A stretch of DNA of 64,000 nucleotides from Scortum barcoo. Taxonomy: Eukaryota > Chordata > Actinopteri > Centrarchiformes > Terapontidae. Location of the stretch: NCBI GenBank assembly GCA_023238725.1, contig CM041536.1, forward strand, positions 16,895,271 to 16,959,270. Reading direction: 5' to 3'. This document shows positions 14,629-28,859 of the stretch, piece after piece. How positions within the stretch are numbered: the stretch's first letter is position 1; every line of letters begins with the position of its first letter. The translations under genes and the position numbers were made by a program. A model generated the notes under the pieces. That model did no database searches, had not been told where the DNA came from, and saw only the letters and a list, made by a program, of their open reading frames with translations.

Positions 14629-15362
14629 TCTGCGCCGAGCACTCACTTTCCTTCTTTTTCAAGTCCTGCTCTCTGTAATCAACCCAGTGCTAATGGCTTA
14701 TTCTTTCTGCTCCAGCACCCACATTTCACTTGTTTATTTTCCCAGACTCGTAAATCTGGGAACGCGTCACAAGCGCAGCGATATTAGAGCAATAATCTCA
14801 GGTAATTATCAGATGCCCTCTCTCACTTTCCCTCTCTCACTCTCTTGCTGAGACGCAGAGACACCCACACAGAAGTTTCCTCGCCTTTCCTGGGAAGCGT
14901 GCGGGCAGTTTGTGAGGGCCTGAATGTGAAAATGAGTTTTCTCAATTGGAAAAAGGTCCCCCTTTAACAACGGAAATAATTCCTTTCACGTCAGTGAAGT
15001 GTTAATGTAAGAGAAATTGTGTTCACATTTGAAAAAAATCAAGTGAATTTTTATTTCTAAAGCTCCAAATCACAGGTTTGTCTCAGAGAGCTTTGCTATA
15101 CAACAACAATACAACACAATGTAAAGTTAGATCCTTAATTTGGTTAAGGGAAATATGAATTTTAAGAAAATGGCAAAACCCTTAACAGAGAGGAGGAAAA
15201 AGAAGGACAGCTCTAGATCTAAATTTTGTATATAGCATACTTGTAAGACCAATTCATTGTTGTTTTGGTCTTTTCATGGACATTGTTGAAATTATTGGGC
15301 CTCTACCATAAAACACTTATAGCTAAATTCGAGGGATTCTTGAAAGTTTGTCTGTCACTTAC

Positions 15363-18300
15363 CCACTCCTGCTGAATGAGGTTAACTGCCTTGATGGCAC
15401 GGGACAGGTTTCGACATGCCAGGATCACATGGGCACCATGTAGAGCAAAAGACCTGGCTGTCTCGAAGCCTGAGACAAGATCATGGAGACAGAGAGAAAC
15501 AGACAGACAAAGACACGAAGAGAGAAAAAAAGAATTAAAGCCGGGAATGCTTCAAAGATGATTCCCAAGGGTTGAATCTAAGGGGGGGTGCAAGTTAAAA
15601 TCCCTATCAATTTTCCATATAATTTCTTTCATTGAGTAACCCAGTGGTCTAGTGGAGGGAGTTAATCATTTCTCTCTGAAGTGATGAAACTGATTGAATT
15701 ATTGTGGTTCAAGACTTCCTCCTCTCTTTTCAGATAAAGTTTCGGATCTGCCCGCCAGCTCTCTAGAAGGTATCGTTCTCATGCTGGGTTGGAGGAAGGG
15801 AGGTCAGCTGTTAATTATGTTGGTAATTATACAGCGATGGCAGTAATTATGAAAACATGGCTCATAATGGAGGGAGACAAGTGAACAATTGAACAGACTT
15901 AACATTCAGAACTGAACCTCGGTGTGATATTTCAGCACATCAAAAGAGCCTCTGATAAGGACGTTTGTCCCATGAAACGAGGTCCGCAGATACACACAGA
16001 ATTTATCAGTCCGAGACTACTTCATGGCTCCATCCAAATCATGTAGTCACGATAAAACTGACAAATACTGAAGATAGAGGGAGAGAAGTTCATTTCTAAA
16101 TTACAAGTCTAAATGGGTCATTTCAACCCATAGGTTGAATTAATTTACGAGATTAACTTTTACATATTTTTATTTCCTTTGACATTTACTATCCTTCAAA
16201 GTGTCGCGGAAAAGTTCAACCGCACAGAGCAGCAGCACATTTTTCAGTCCCACCTCTACAGTAAATACAAACCACTGTGAGACACACACACAAATATACT
16301 ATACAGTATGAGAGTCCTGATTGACAAACTGATGGGCACAATAATTGATTGTGGCAAAGAGGGTATGAGAGGCAGAGCAGCAGGCAGAGTGTATGAGAGG
16401 GTGGATTAATATGAACTGTAATTAGATTATACATCTTAATCTGATTTTCATTAAGAGCAAAACTGGGAGGCCTAATTGTGAGGAGAGTGTTAAGGACTAA
16501 TATCTATTAAAACTCAAAATTGGAGTCGGATTGGAAGCCCTCTCTGACAAGTGAAGCATGGAATTAAATTATATGACACCTTATTAGGTGTAATAGAGGG
16601 GACTGTGGCTGTGAGCAGAGATCATTTCACTCACAGGAAATGGAAATGAAAATAAAAACAACATGACAGAAAAAAAAACGAGCAGTGTGACTCCAGGAGT
16701 AAATATACGGTTTGAATTTTGCAGGTGGAGCAGCGGGCTTAGGGAACATATGTCATAAAATCTTCTCAATGTCATACAAAATGTCTGCATTGTCACTATA
16801 CTTTAATCTAAATATATAAATATTAATAGATAATAGATTAATATTAATCTAAATAATAATAATAATAAAAATAATAGTTGCAAACATCTTGAATGTTAAG
16901 GTTGTGTCTTGTATTAAGGTTGCAAGGTTTGCAAAATTCAAACAAACAGAAACAATCCATAAGCAGCAACAGACCTGGAAACCTAAATTTGCAAATGATG
17001 GGGGGAAAAAAACCAGAAAAAAAATAAAGGATTCCAAACATGTCATGATTTAAAAGCTTTCTTTAGTCGTTATAAATTGGACAAGAGTACTGGCTGCTGG
17101 TAAACAACAACACCTCACACTCACTTGTTGTGTGTACAAACCATGAAAGTGAAATTAATCGACACCAGTGTTTTCAATAATGGAGAACAAATTAGAATAT
17201 GGCAGCAACAGCAGCAGCAGCACCCAAGCCATGTATTTCCAATGACAAATAACAAGGGCTTGACATTAATTGTGAAATAACGAGAGTGGCGTCGCTGTAA
17301 CAGAGACTCCCCGCCCTCTCGCCCATGTTGCCGGTAGAGAGGGCCGCACTGAAATTAGTTCCTGGTCAGGTGTACAATGAAGAGAGCCTGTTTCAGTGTT
17401 GTACGCTGATGGTGGAACATGACAAGAGGTCAGACGTGGGTTTCTTTTGCTCTTGTGGAACGACAGACGCCATAAGCTGTTTTACAACACACACGAGGCC
17501 TGACTATTATGCTGGCTTGTAATGATCTCTTAGGTTCTTTAGTCTAATCGCACGGCAACACGGTGAAAACAGATGTAAGAGATGAGGTGCCTGAGCGTGG
17601 TCTGAACATTTTTAAAATGCTGGGAGATGGAGATAACATAATTCACCATGGTTAAAGCAGACAATTGTGTGCTTGTTCAATCTGAACATTCACAACGTAA
17701 CAAAATACAGTAAATTGCTCAGCTATTGTGGAGAATTTGTTTTACTGTAATGTATAAAATGCATAAAAAATTGTGTAAAATGTCCATTAAGCAGTGAATG
17801 CTCTTCATGGTACATTAGGATCCTGGCCCTACTGATATCCCCCAATAATGAGTGTGATTTAGTGATTTCACGCTTTGTTTGTCCTCCCTGGCCTGCCGCC
17901 CCTCTCTGGATCCCCCCCATACACAGGTGTATTGGCTCAATGTAATGAGATCATTACCAGCCTCGTCAGTAAATGTGTTTATTTGGCAAACGGAGGTGCC
18001 TGCTCCTTCTCTCTCTTGATCTGCATCCAAAGAGGCATTTAACTAAAATAAGCTCCAAAGTACAATTGGGCAAACAGAAGTCAATTCAGATCATTACAAG
18101 ACCTGTGGGTAAACATGTCGAGTTCCCACAGTACCCTTTCAACAGAGCTGGACTGCTGCTCAAAACAACACAAAAACAACACAGATCACAGACAAACTAG
18201 ATATCCACCCACTCTCATGAATTATATGGCATTTTTGACCGTAACATACAACATAAAAATATGTTGTGTGTTATATTCCTGAAGCACTGAATAAATATGA

Positions 18301-21300
18301 TGAATATGTAACTGGTAATTACACTGTTTATGTCTGCATCTCTGACTAGTTTAATTTGGAGCAGTCAACATGATTTATGTATCAAAATCTGTCAGTTAGT
18401 TTTGGTGTAAAAAACTAGTGTCCACTGCATGTACACTCACTAGATATCCTGCCAATCCCCATAATCCACACTAAACTATGGGAAAAGGTTCCTAAATGTG
18501 GCAGAGATGATACAAGAGAAGAGGGGATGAGAGCTGTCACATGCAGAAAAGTGGGAAAATGTATTATGATAACAATGTGCACAAATACAGGAACACAATG
18601 GCGTGAAGGAGACAAGGAGGGGTTTGGATCACGTTTCAAGCTTGGCGCTCTGCCTCAGAAGGTCAATGCTGACAGGTCTCTAGAAATATAAATTAAAATC
18701 AGGAAGTAACAAACAGTACAAAACAATAATAGGATTCCTACACTACTAATAAAAAATATAAAGCATGTGATCCACTAATATAATGACATATTTTTGTGTT
18801 ATTCATGCTACTGAGTGACAGGTTTTGTGCAAATATTTAATAAATAGTAATAAATTAATTTGATGGCTCGCTTCCCTCTTTCATTGTATTATTTCTACTC
18901 TCTGTTAAGTCTCACATTTTATCGATACAAATATTACAGCTGTGTGACTCCTCTGTCTACCTGTCAGTTATGTAACAAAAAATGACTCATAAGTGTCTGT
19001 AATAAAAATGTACACACTATAGTGTTAACTATTGAGTGTCCTTTATATAGAAAGTAGTAAATGAGTGAACACAGTCCGGAGCATGACTCTCCATGATGAG
19101 TGCACCTGTTACTGCTGCTGCTGCTGCTGCTGCGTATGTCTTGTCCCAAGAAGTGAGGAACAGCACAACCTCCACCCCCCACACACACACTCTCTCTGAC
19201 TTTTAAGATCCCCTCTAATTCCCCTCCATTAGTCCAAGAGGAGGGAGATGTCACCCCAAAAGTGGGATGTATGGTTAGTAATTACAGCCCAAGGTTGAGC
19301 TGTTCCAGGCGAGAGCACTGGAGTGCTTCTATTACCCCTCCCTGTCCCCTTCTGCCTCCTTCCTACCCCCCCCACTGCTGCCTCACCATCCATGCAGCCC
19401 TATCTCGTACCCACCCAGCCCCCTTCTCTTCCCCTGACCCTCTGTGTCAACCTCCAACTCCCTACACAATCTCTCATCATGGCCTCACATCGCACTGGTC
19501 ACCCCTGCTCCTCCTGCATCTAGCCTTACCTGACTACCCCTCACACACACACACACACACACACGGGGCCAGTAAACTTGATAAACATACACCAAATCAC
19601 TCACATGCACAAGGATAAACACAGACTCCCAGATGTCTCCTCATGCACACACATCTCCTGAGCATTGGGGCTATTTTCATCACTGTCATGAAAAATGCCC
19701 CCCATCATTCATGCCCGGTACCCTTTCATTTTATTTTACCTACAGCCTTTAAGCACATATATGTAATCCATCCTCCCTCTCTAACCACTTCAGTTCTATT
19801 ATATTAGAGCTGTAATCATTATTGAACCCTTCTGGCCTCCAGCATAATACTCTTTGCATGTTACACCAGTTTGGGTCTGCATAGCAAATTTCATCCAAGG
19901 TTAATAAAGTTAAATAATTTGACTAACCAACCATAACTGGTTCTCATTACGTAGCCAATACACACATTTATCAGAGAGGACATAAAATGCCCGTTGAAAG
20001 AAAAACAAAATAAAACTCTCCTTCGATTTCCTCGGTGGCTCTGCTCACAAGGCTGCCACAGAAGAGACAGAGCAGGACACGGGCCGGATGCTCCCCCAAC
20101 GAACACACTCTCCCACACAAAATACTATCAGACCTCTGAATATAAACACAGATGCACTCTGGATGTCATCTAAACCACACGCAGCCACTCAGAGAAGCTC
20201 AGAGACACACACACTGAGACACAGGCGCCGCATGCCACCCTCACCAGGAACATCTTTTTATCCATCTAATTCCTCCCACTATGAATAATGCATTTCCCTC
20301 CTTACAGAGGCCCGGGTTTAACGCATCGCTGCGTGGGTCTTTAAGGGGGTCCTTATTCATAAACAGCAGTGCAGTAAATACCAGAGCTTTGCAGCCAATT
20401 TAATGGCAGTTATGCTTAACAAATCTGCCTCAATCTAATGATCAGCCACAAAGCTAGGCTATGGGTTTAATCTGCACACAGAGGCTCCCCCAGCTCTGCG
20501 ACTCACTGATTATGCTTAGGGATCTCTCCATCCAGAGAGAGGAGAGCACCGGTCTGACACTTAATCCTCCCAACACAACACTGGGATCAACACAAACATT
20601 GAACAATATTAGTCTTTCATGAATAAGAATAACATTCAAGTCCTAAAACACTGCAGAGACAACGCGTAGAGATGCTCAAACATTATGAAGCGCTCCATTC
20701 CAAATCCTTGCTATTCCCTGTCTGGGCCGCCTGAGTCTTTTCTGCTTCTTATTCCGGCATTGACCCTGGACCTAAACAAAAATGCCATGAGGAATGTAGC
20801 ACACGCATTTACAGTGAGCAGAGCTTCGCAACTGGAGGTACTGCTGCACAACAAGCCACAACACTGTGCAGAGGCCAAAAAAGTTGAGCAGAAACATATT
20901 GACATAAAACTGCAAATGCAGACTTTCAAAAGTTAGATGTGAATTTCTCTTGGAGATTAATAAAGTATCTATCTATCTATCATGTTCGGTTTTTGCACAT
21001 TAATATTTCTGCAAGTGTTTGTTTAAATATAGAAAAACAGCTGTTATTAAAAGTGAAATCATCGCTAAACATTGGTTTTCTGTCATACATAAGACACAGT
21101 GTACTGCGATCAAAATAGCACAGGGAACATAGTTGTGCCTACTTGAGTGTTTTATTTGAGTGAGACAGAGGGTCAGTATGTTATTTCTGACCGCTACTCA
21201 GCATACGTTATGCTGACAACATGGCATCTGCTGAAAGAGCCTGGTAGACTGACGCTGCTCCAGCGGTAGGGGGACACATATATGTAGTTACACATAGGTC

Positions 21301-24300
21301 CCAGAAGAAATGTCACGAGGCAAAGATGACCGCATGTGCTAGTAGAGCAAAATACAAATTTGCTTGCTTCAACTGAAAAAGCTATTTTTGGAAGGTGTTT
21401 ATGCTTCAAAGATTGATTTGGTAAAATAAACAATCAAATCTGAAATTTTAATTTTTATAAGAACAAATTCTGCACTCATTTTATATGAAGAGTGAAAGTA
21501 TTTTTTTCTCTGAACCCAGTGGGTGCCAGAGATATGACGACAATGGCCCTTTAAGGACAACTGTTCCATGGACCCCTGGCCAGTAAATAACCTGAGAGTT
21601 AGTTGATAGGAGGGGAATTAGAGCTAGAGCAGGAGTATGTAATGGGGATGGATAGGAGGCTCAGGCCTGGGTCAAAGCCGCTTAGGAATCAATGCAGAGG
21701 TACAGGTGTACAACCACAGGTCTATAAGAGTAAGAAAACCTTTAAAAAGAAGGGGGGGAGAGGGAGAGAAGTAGAAATAGGGGGAAAAACAAACTGCAAT
21801 CATTCATTCCCATTATCACAATTAAAAACACCATTCAGGTTGTTACTGGTTTTTAATTTACAAAAGAAAGCAGAGGGAAGAAGACTGATGCTGTGAACCG
21901 AGCGCACCGATCACACCAGCAAGACAAACCGCATTACTGTCTCACCTCCAAGCAGTATTGCGATGGAGCTTCAAGGCTGGTCACAAAACCAGACACTATG
22001 ACATTTCATGCATAAATAAACTCATATAGGTACTTTTCATGTTGGCGTGCATTAAGAACTAAATCAAAGAGCTAAAATGTAAATTTGCTAATTAAATAAT
22101 ATCCCACCATTACTAATAAAAATGTCACATTTCCTGTGGAAGAAATAAGCACTGAAGAAAATGGAAATAGCCTTGACACTTGGATTAAAACACTATTGAT
22201 GCCATTAAAATGCTAAGTAGGTCCAACCAATTGGCATAAGCACATTTCACTAGTGGAATGCCAAAGGAGCACACGAGTAGTAGCAATTACTATTAGAATA
22301 CAGTTAATTATGGGTGCTACATATTTAATATGTGGTAGAGTAAAACAAAGGTTATGTTAATATGGGTTTATTAAGCATTCACACACTATAAAAATGTCTG
22401 TGTGTTGTAGCTATTTGATGCATTCTTTTGAGAAAATCTGCTTTTTTTTCCAGATGAACAAATTTTCATTTACTAAATACATTGCAACAAATCTTAAATG
22501 TGGATTATCTTTTGCATTATATAGTTTTTTTTAACTAAAACAAAAAACAGGCACATGTGAGGCAGTTAATATGAAAACGTTTTAAAACCTCAACAGCAAC
22601 AACATCATGGACCTCCTGTGCCCTCTTGTGGTGAAAACTATGTGCAATTTTCTCCATTCTGCCTATATAATAATTTGTCACCAACTTTAATAAAAAAAAA
22701 AGAAATTATTTTATTTTATGTCAGAATCCACAGTATACAGCAACCTTTCAGAACTTGCAAAGAGTGTTTTGTCACACTGACAATTCACCTTTTTCATCCC
22801 AAAAGTTCTTGAAGAAAAAATGATGACACCTTACCTGACTTTCTCAATTGCCTGTAACATCCTGTAGACTGAAATCCAACACAACATGTTCTCACTTTCA
22901 ATTTGACGCACGTGGTTAGGACCCCTTGGTGCCATTTTTAAACGCACTGGTCATTGCACTCAAGGTAGTCCAATAGTCCAAAAGTGTATCTAGTGTTTGT
23001 TGTTAAAAATACCAAAACTAATTTAATATAACAGTTTATAGGGAACATACTGTATATTGGTGTGTGTATACTGCATACCAATATTAAGAACATTTGACTG
23101 TTTATACTGCAACAATTTGAAATCATACTAGAAATTCAAAGGAGAATAATACTCTGAATTTCATTATTTCTATATGATGTATCCTTGAATATGTTCATAG
23201 ACAAAGAGACAGATAGCTAGAAGAACATCAAGGTTAGGAAAGTGTTTAAGTTCACAAGCTTCTTTGTTCAGTGAAGGTCCCCAGGCTGCTGTAAATCTGT
23301 GTACTACAGCGCTGTTTTCCAGCATCACATAATACACACACAGCAGTTATACTGCTGTGACTTTCCTTGGGACAAAAGATTTGAATATAAAGACAATTAA
23401 CGATTTTATGTTTATTTGATTTCCCTCATACTGTCATTATCTGTCCCGAACAAAGACGCAAGTCTGAATAAATGGCCACTACTTGTGCTAATTTAAAGCA
23501 AAGGAAAGAGGAAATACATTTGTTTCCACACCATTATATAGTGAGCCATGCATTTGCTGGGTACAAATGGACACCATTCATTACAGTTAACAATGACATT
23601 CAATTCAGCCCAGCTAATGAACTTCAATACAATCATGTTCGGTATTAAGGAGTGATTTGTTGAGTCTAAGTGTATCATTTTGGAGGCTAATGTTGATGAA
23701 TGTCGGAGTCTGGAGAGATGGAGACTTGCAGGGAGCAGAGACGCTCTCTTGTCGAGCACCCCTTTACTACAGTGTAATACCACATCACCACCTAGTGGCA
23801 TCATCGTGGAAACACACTTCACTCATGATTTCTAACATCACTTTAACAAAACGTTATCGACCTTGTAAAACAGATTGTATGAAACTCACCAATGCCAGAG
23901 TTGCCTCCAGTGATGAGGACAACCTTGTCAGAGAGGTCCCGACCCTGCAGGATCTCTAGAGCAGCTGTATTTCCATCATAGCGTTTCGGCTTAACCACTA
24001 CATCCTCTACTGTAAAGGCCTGCCGCGGGTCAAAGTACGTGGTCCTCTTGTTAATGTGGCTGAAAATGACAAAGAAGTGTTATAACAGAAACATTTACAC
24101 AGTATATTCAGCACAGAGAGGATCAGACATTAGTCTACTTACTCCACATAAATTATCTGTCCTTTTTCATCAGTTTCTTGCTCCCAACCATACGGTAAAT
24201 CTGTAGGAAAAGACATTATTTTACTTTAGTGGCCAGAATGCATTGGAATAAAATGAGTGAAACAGACAGAAGTGTTAGCTGAATACTAAAAACACTAATT

Positions 24301-25496
24301 TGTGTAGGAGTTTTACAAACAAAGTTTCATGAAACAAGAAACAAGTCATTTAAAAACTGTCAAACAGCATGAATATATATAAAAACATGTTCCCATATGC
24401 CTTGAACATGTCAGTGACCCTCAAGCAGTTAGGCATACACGTAAGATAGTGAAAAAACAAGTGATTAAGGCAAACCTCCAGCACAACGCTTCTTCTTTCC
24501 TGTCTTGGGGTGTTCCCACTGTGTCTTCATCTCATCATGGCTGTAGGTCCACAGAAACAAGAGCAGATTGGAAAAATTAACCCAGCCTTGTTCCTCACTT
24601 TACTTCATTTTTTCAATTCTTCGTCTTTCTAATGAGGACAGCACGTATTGATCAAAATCAGTGGTCATGTTAATGTGCCAGATTGTAACAAAAAGCTCCG
24701 AGTCCATCTGCAGTCTCTTGCTTACTGTTGATGTTATACATTAAAAGCAAGTAAGAAAAGGGGCAGCCAAAACATCAAATCTATTATATATAATATACAG
24801 CATAAATGAAACACAACCTCCTTAAAGGTGCTACAGAAAAGGCAAGCACAATCATAGCAACAGCTGATGAGACAAAACATTACAAGGGACTGGAAACATA
24901 AGCAAATACTAAAGACACATATTCATTAAAAGAAAACAAAGAGCCGCCTCACAAAATAACCAACATTACACACCACACATGGCTTGCAAACCAACTTCTA
25001 ATATGTCTAACAGTGAAAGACAGTTGCATACAGAAATGTGAAGGCAATGACCAAATGTGACATTTTGAAAGTAGAGAACCACATGTTGTGTGTCACCACC
25101 CGCACTGTCCCATCACTGTGGATGGAATGAACTCTGAGCTACAGTACTACATAGTACTGCACAGCACTGCATCTACAGTATGACTACAGTATGACACTGC
25201 CTTATCAGTGCAGTTTCATATTGAATATCTTTCTAGCACCAACTAACACAAAACCGACCGCCTGAGCTGCGTGCACTTTATAGTAAAAGCTATACAGTCT
25301 GTTCGTGGTAGCCACAGACTGATGACAGCCAAATGAGCCCGTGGAAACTCCTAAACACAGATGTATTGGTGCTGACAGATCCTTCTCACTTTGCATAGTA
25401 GACCCAACCATCTTTCGTGGTCCTCTCTTCCCAGCCGGGCGGTAACTCGTCGTCACTGTCTGTGTCGTCCATGCCCGCGTATTTCAGAGCCGCCAT
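15363..25496 (-). CDS. wwox: WW domain-containing oxidoreductase, exons 1-5 (5' part of gene)
   Basis: WWOX is an adaptor and short-chain dehydrogenase-like protein that binds PPxY partners and acts in stress and tumour-suppressor signalling. Five coding exons read on the minus strand: 25390-25496, 24476-24540, 24143-24200, 23890-24059 and 15363-15469. All have GT-AG borders and matching phases (507 nt, residues 1-169 of about 410). Exon 1 opens with MAALKYAGMDDTDSDDELPP. WW1 has W22, W44 and P47, plus the WVYYA motif containing Tyr33, the known Src site. A basic GKKKR (50-54) follows as the likely nuclear signal. WW2 spans about 58-90, with Trp63 but Tyr85 where the second Trp normally sits; human WWOX has the same degenerate form. 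The dehydrogenase domain begins with TGGNSGIG (127-134), the nucleotide-binding glycine motif. Exons 6-9 must lie left of the window. The start codon is the first ATG after a GC-rich promoter. Identification is firm. Confidence 0.96.
15800..15870. promoter_or_regulatory. Cluster of TAATTA homeodomain sites in wwox intron 4
   Basis: Three copies of TAATTAT begin at 15812, 15824 and 15844, within 39 bases. A CATAATGG follows, and CAGCTG, an E-box, precedes them at 15805. Such spacing is typical of developmental enhancers bound by homeodomain proteins. In vertebrates WWOX introns neighbour the developmental regulator MAF, so an enhancer role is plausible, but it is inferred from motifs alone. 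Confidence 0.35.
19112..19132. repeat. CTG trinucleotide repeat
   Basis: Seven CTG units in wwox intron 4, read as CAG on the wwox sense strand. It is short and noncoding here. Confidence 0.9.
20937..20983 (+). repeat. Retroposon 3' tail with ATCT repeats
   Basis: A short stretch reads like the common fish retroposon ending (tctcttggagattaataaag) and runs straight into tandem ATCT units. Such tails mark the 3' end of fish LINE or SINE insertions. Upstream body sequence is not recognisable, so this is a 5'-truncated or decayed copy. Confidence 0.5.
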
Positions 25497-25690
25497 AACT
25501 CAGGTCGTTTCTTGTAAATCTTGTTTGCCCTGCAAACACAAACGCAGTGAGGGATATCTGCTGTGAGGGATGAATGCAACTGTCAGAGAAACCACAGCAC
25601 AGCGTTCTCCGGCACTTCCGCAACAACACGGTGACGCTTTGCCGAAGTGCTTTGTGGGATATTGAGGCTGAAGCAACGTGCGAAGGCTTA
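25497..25690 (-). promoter_or_regulatory. wwox: wwox promoter and 5'UTR region
   Basis: The sequence just upstream of the wwox ATG is CpG-richer than its surroundings up to about 25690, where an AAT/AAC microsatellite begins. No TATA box is visible, which fits a housekeeping-type promoter. The transcription start cannot be placed. Confidence 0.5.
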
Positions 25691-25700
25691 GTGCGAAGCT

Positions 25701-25797
25701 TAATAATAATAATAATAATAACAACAACAACAACAACAACAACAATAATAATACTACTACTAATAATATTAATAATAATATTAATAATAATAATACA
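25701..25797. repeat. Compound AAT/AAC/ACT trinucleotide microsatellite
   Basis: A run of TAA units changes to CAA units, then back to TAA with a few ACT units, over almost 100 bases. It lies about 200 bases upstream of the wwox start codon and is likely length-polymorphic. Confidence 0.95.
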
Positions 25798-28700
25798 TTA
25801 TTATAAAATATGTGATATTAATTTAATTTAATTTTCCTGTTTACATCCCCATTTAGATATTGCTCATGTCTCTGTTTACATTGTTACCTTCACTTTATCA
25901 CTTCTGCATTCCTGCAGTATTATAAATTATTTATATTTGTATTATACTGTATTTTATATTTCTATATTTTATTCCCATGTTTTATAATTGATTTTACATA
26001 CTATATTATATTCCTATATTTTGAACATTTGTGCTGGTTAATTTTATTTTATGTCCTATGCTTTGATTTTCTTTATACATATTTTTAGAGTACTGTTGGA
26101 TGGAGCCTGATATTTAATAATTTTTATTGTCAACCACTTGTCTTATATAATTGTTATAGGTGCCAGACTGTTGGCGATGGTTGCATAATTGTTGGGAACC
26201 AGGACACTCGTAAAAAATGTATATATTAATGATTTTAAATTGACAACAGAAATAAACTAATTGCACACTAACTGGGAATGAGTAGATCAGAGAAAAGAGG
26301 AAAACTTCCCCATCAGCTACTAGTCTATATTTTCTATGCACTCAAACTGTGTTCAAATAATGTTTTCACAGGCCTTTTTGACATGTCACAGTAGGATAAG
26401 CGCAGGTGTAAATAATGAGATTAATGAAGGCCGAATTCCACTGAGCTGCTTCAGTTTCAGGGTCCTGGTGTTGTAGCTCACTGTCACGTGACAACTGAGA
26501 AAAAGCCATTATTGATGTCATAATAAAGCACCTTCGTGTTTCCTACTGTGTGAAAATAGCATGTGTGTTAGCATTGGTGTTTAGATTGTATGTGTGAGAG
26601 TAAATTCTTTATTTTAATGTCTTTGCAAACCAGTTTTCCTTAAAGTATGCATTGAGGGAAGAATAAATCTTTTCTTCAGTTAAATTATTAATCTGATAAA
26701 CCACTGCTGCTATACCTGCTATTAATAACGCCTAACAAAAAAAATAGGTAGCCATGTCAGTTTATCTACACATACAAATCTGATGCCTTGTCAGAGTTTG
26801 ATGTGGTTGAAAAGCAGAAAGTTGCAGTAGTGAGAGCCACATAAACACACAAAGAAGCTTTAACCAATCTCTGATTTATAGCTTGCTACTTGCCCCCTCA
26901 CAAACTATCAAGAGTGGCAGCATTGTTGTGTGATCAGAGAGTAGCTGCCCTGCACACAAGGCCACTTTATTGAGTCCCACTTGTGCCTCTCCTGTTTCCC
27001 GGTGTAGTCATTCAACTGCTGCTTTAAGTGAGCAGTTTCTGTTATTCCTGTGACAGACAAGGAGAGCGGTCACCATTCTGGCTACTGCATGACTTCCAAC
27101 AGAATCTGAAACATGACACACTTGTATGCTGACTTGAAGAATCCGCTGACACTTGTTCAACCAGGCAACAGGTTCAGTATAACTGACTTCAGATGTGCTT
27201 ACTTTCATTTCACTCATTGCAAACAGACTCTGATATTTCCTTGGGTTCCAGTTTGCCTTTCAGATACTGACACACAAACATCTCTTGGTGACTCCCTACC
27301 TCCCAAAAAATGTGGTGCAGCAGTCAAGTTGCTGATGCATTAAAGCATGAGAGTGTTTTGTTATCAAAATGACCTCATCGTGATGGCGCAGTCACAAGAA
27401 TGCATGATGTTTCAGACTGTGCAAATGGTGAAGAGCCTAAGATAATGTGACCAACTAGAAAAACACTAGAGCACTTTCAACTGAACAGTTCAAAAGGCAG
27501 TCTGCCTGCAACAGCCCCTTGAGGCCTCGATCATGAATGAGACAGACTGGTGAGTCTGTGTCTTTCTGTGGTTTATACAGAATAAATTCAATCTTTGTCC
27601 ACCACAACTGCTTACAAAGAAAAAATGTCAGTAATCAAAAGTGTTGTGGCCTGATGAGCCACTCCATCACTTTAGTTCTCTCCTGGCAAGCTGATGTTAG
27701 ACAGGGTCCTGTCACCGTCGGTTGTTATGGTATATCCATCAGGAAGCCTTTTCGTGGAGCCTCTGTGTCTTAGACGCATGGATGTTTGATAAAATAATAT
27801 TGACTTATGGTCCACTTTTAGCTGTTTCCTGAGCTTTCATCTGCATCACACAGTTTTCATAGATGGATGGAATTTGTTCACTTCAGTTTTTTTTTTTTTT
27901 GTTAAAATGCCATTTCCAAGGTCACAATAGAACTCTGACACCCAATGGGAGATATTCTGTAATGCTAACAAAAAATATACACCTTCATCAACCATCTATT
28001 GAGTTTGTTCAAAAATGTAGGTACTAAATATTGTACTTACTTGAGCACTGTATATAACCACAATTTTGAGGCACCTGTACTTTACTTGAGTATTTAGTAT
28101 TCATACTAGTTATTAGATGCAGATTAAGATTTTACATACACAGATTAAAGATTGTATTGAAAGCTCTATCTCCACCACCTATAACATTAAGATCTATGAG
28201 CCAGCTTCTCTGAGAAAACAAGAGCAAGTTACTGTCTGAAGTAAATTATTTTTTTTCTCCTTTTGTTTGTAAATGAATACAAGACATAAAAATAGGATGA
28301 TCCTATAATGTAAGGTCTCACATTTTTGGTGATGACGCGAGCATGGTGAGACATTTGTGTGTTACACCAGTCAAAATGCATGATGAGGTACAGCCAAAAC
28401 AGTTGGATGCTGCTGTTTTGCACAATATAATTTGTTCACTATCTGTCATAGGGCTCAATTTGTTGTCCTTTGAGAATCAGAATAGTTTGTGTTGTGGAAA
28501 GTTCAATACAAATATGTTCAATACACATTTGTAATGGTTTTTATGTATTTGTATTTGTATTCCAAACAGAATGTAAAATGATGGCATTCTGGAAATTAAA
28601 GGATTTAGTATAATTAAACTGAATTCTCAAGTACATAATTAATTAAAACCAAGGTTATCAGAACGAACACTTGAACAAACATCAGTGTGATACGAAATAC

Positions 28701-28850
28701 TTAAAATGATAGAAACCATCTTTGGAAAAAATTTCATTTCACTACTGTGATTTTTTTAGTTTGGCCCATGTCCCATCAGGATTTATGACCTGTACTGCAA
28801 CCGGTCACCAGGAAGCAATCTAGATGTTATGGCTTCACTTTTGGGGAGCT
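25798..28850. other. wwox-nfat5 intergenic region
   Basis: This is AT-rich sequence between the two divergent genes. The first 400 bases resemble the AU-rich 3' untranslated part of a fish LINE (repeated TATTTTAT words), but no reverse transcriptase is readable. The remainder has poly-T near 27886-27900 and no open frame of interest. I see no gene or RNA here. Confidence 0.6.
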
Positions 28851-28859
28851 CTCATATGC

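Larger units (their letters stand above)
1..15362 (-). other. wwox intron 5 (partial): no coding sequence recognised
   Basis: This stretch lies downstream of wwox exon 5 on the minus strand, before exon 6, so it is intronic. I searched both strands for the expected exon 6 and for other genes and saw none. The open frames here are short or low complexity. It holds many CA/GT repeats (about 2501-2521, 2721-2744, 6903-6932, 7946-8005, 8176-8209, 12380-12407) and pyrimidine-rich stretches. It also has blocks of mixed composition with homeodomain or octamer motifs, for example ATTTGCAT at 1996-2003. A very long intron here fits WWOX in other vertebrates. Whether any block is conserved cannot be judged without alignment. 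Confidence 0.8.
15470..23889 (-). other. wwox intron 4 (8.4 kb)
   Basis: This is noncoding sequence between wwox exons 4 and 5. It contains a CTG repeat (about 19112-19132), a CA repeat (about 19543-19564), an AAT run near 16855-16870, a retroposon-like tail near 20937-20982, and a tight cluster of homeodomain motifs at 15812-15849. No RNA gene or additional exon was recognised on either strand. Confidence 0.75.
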
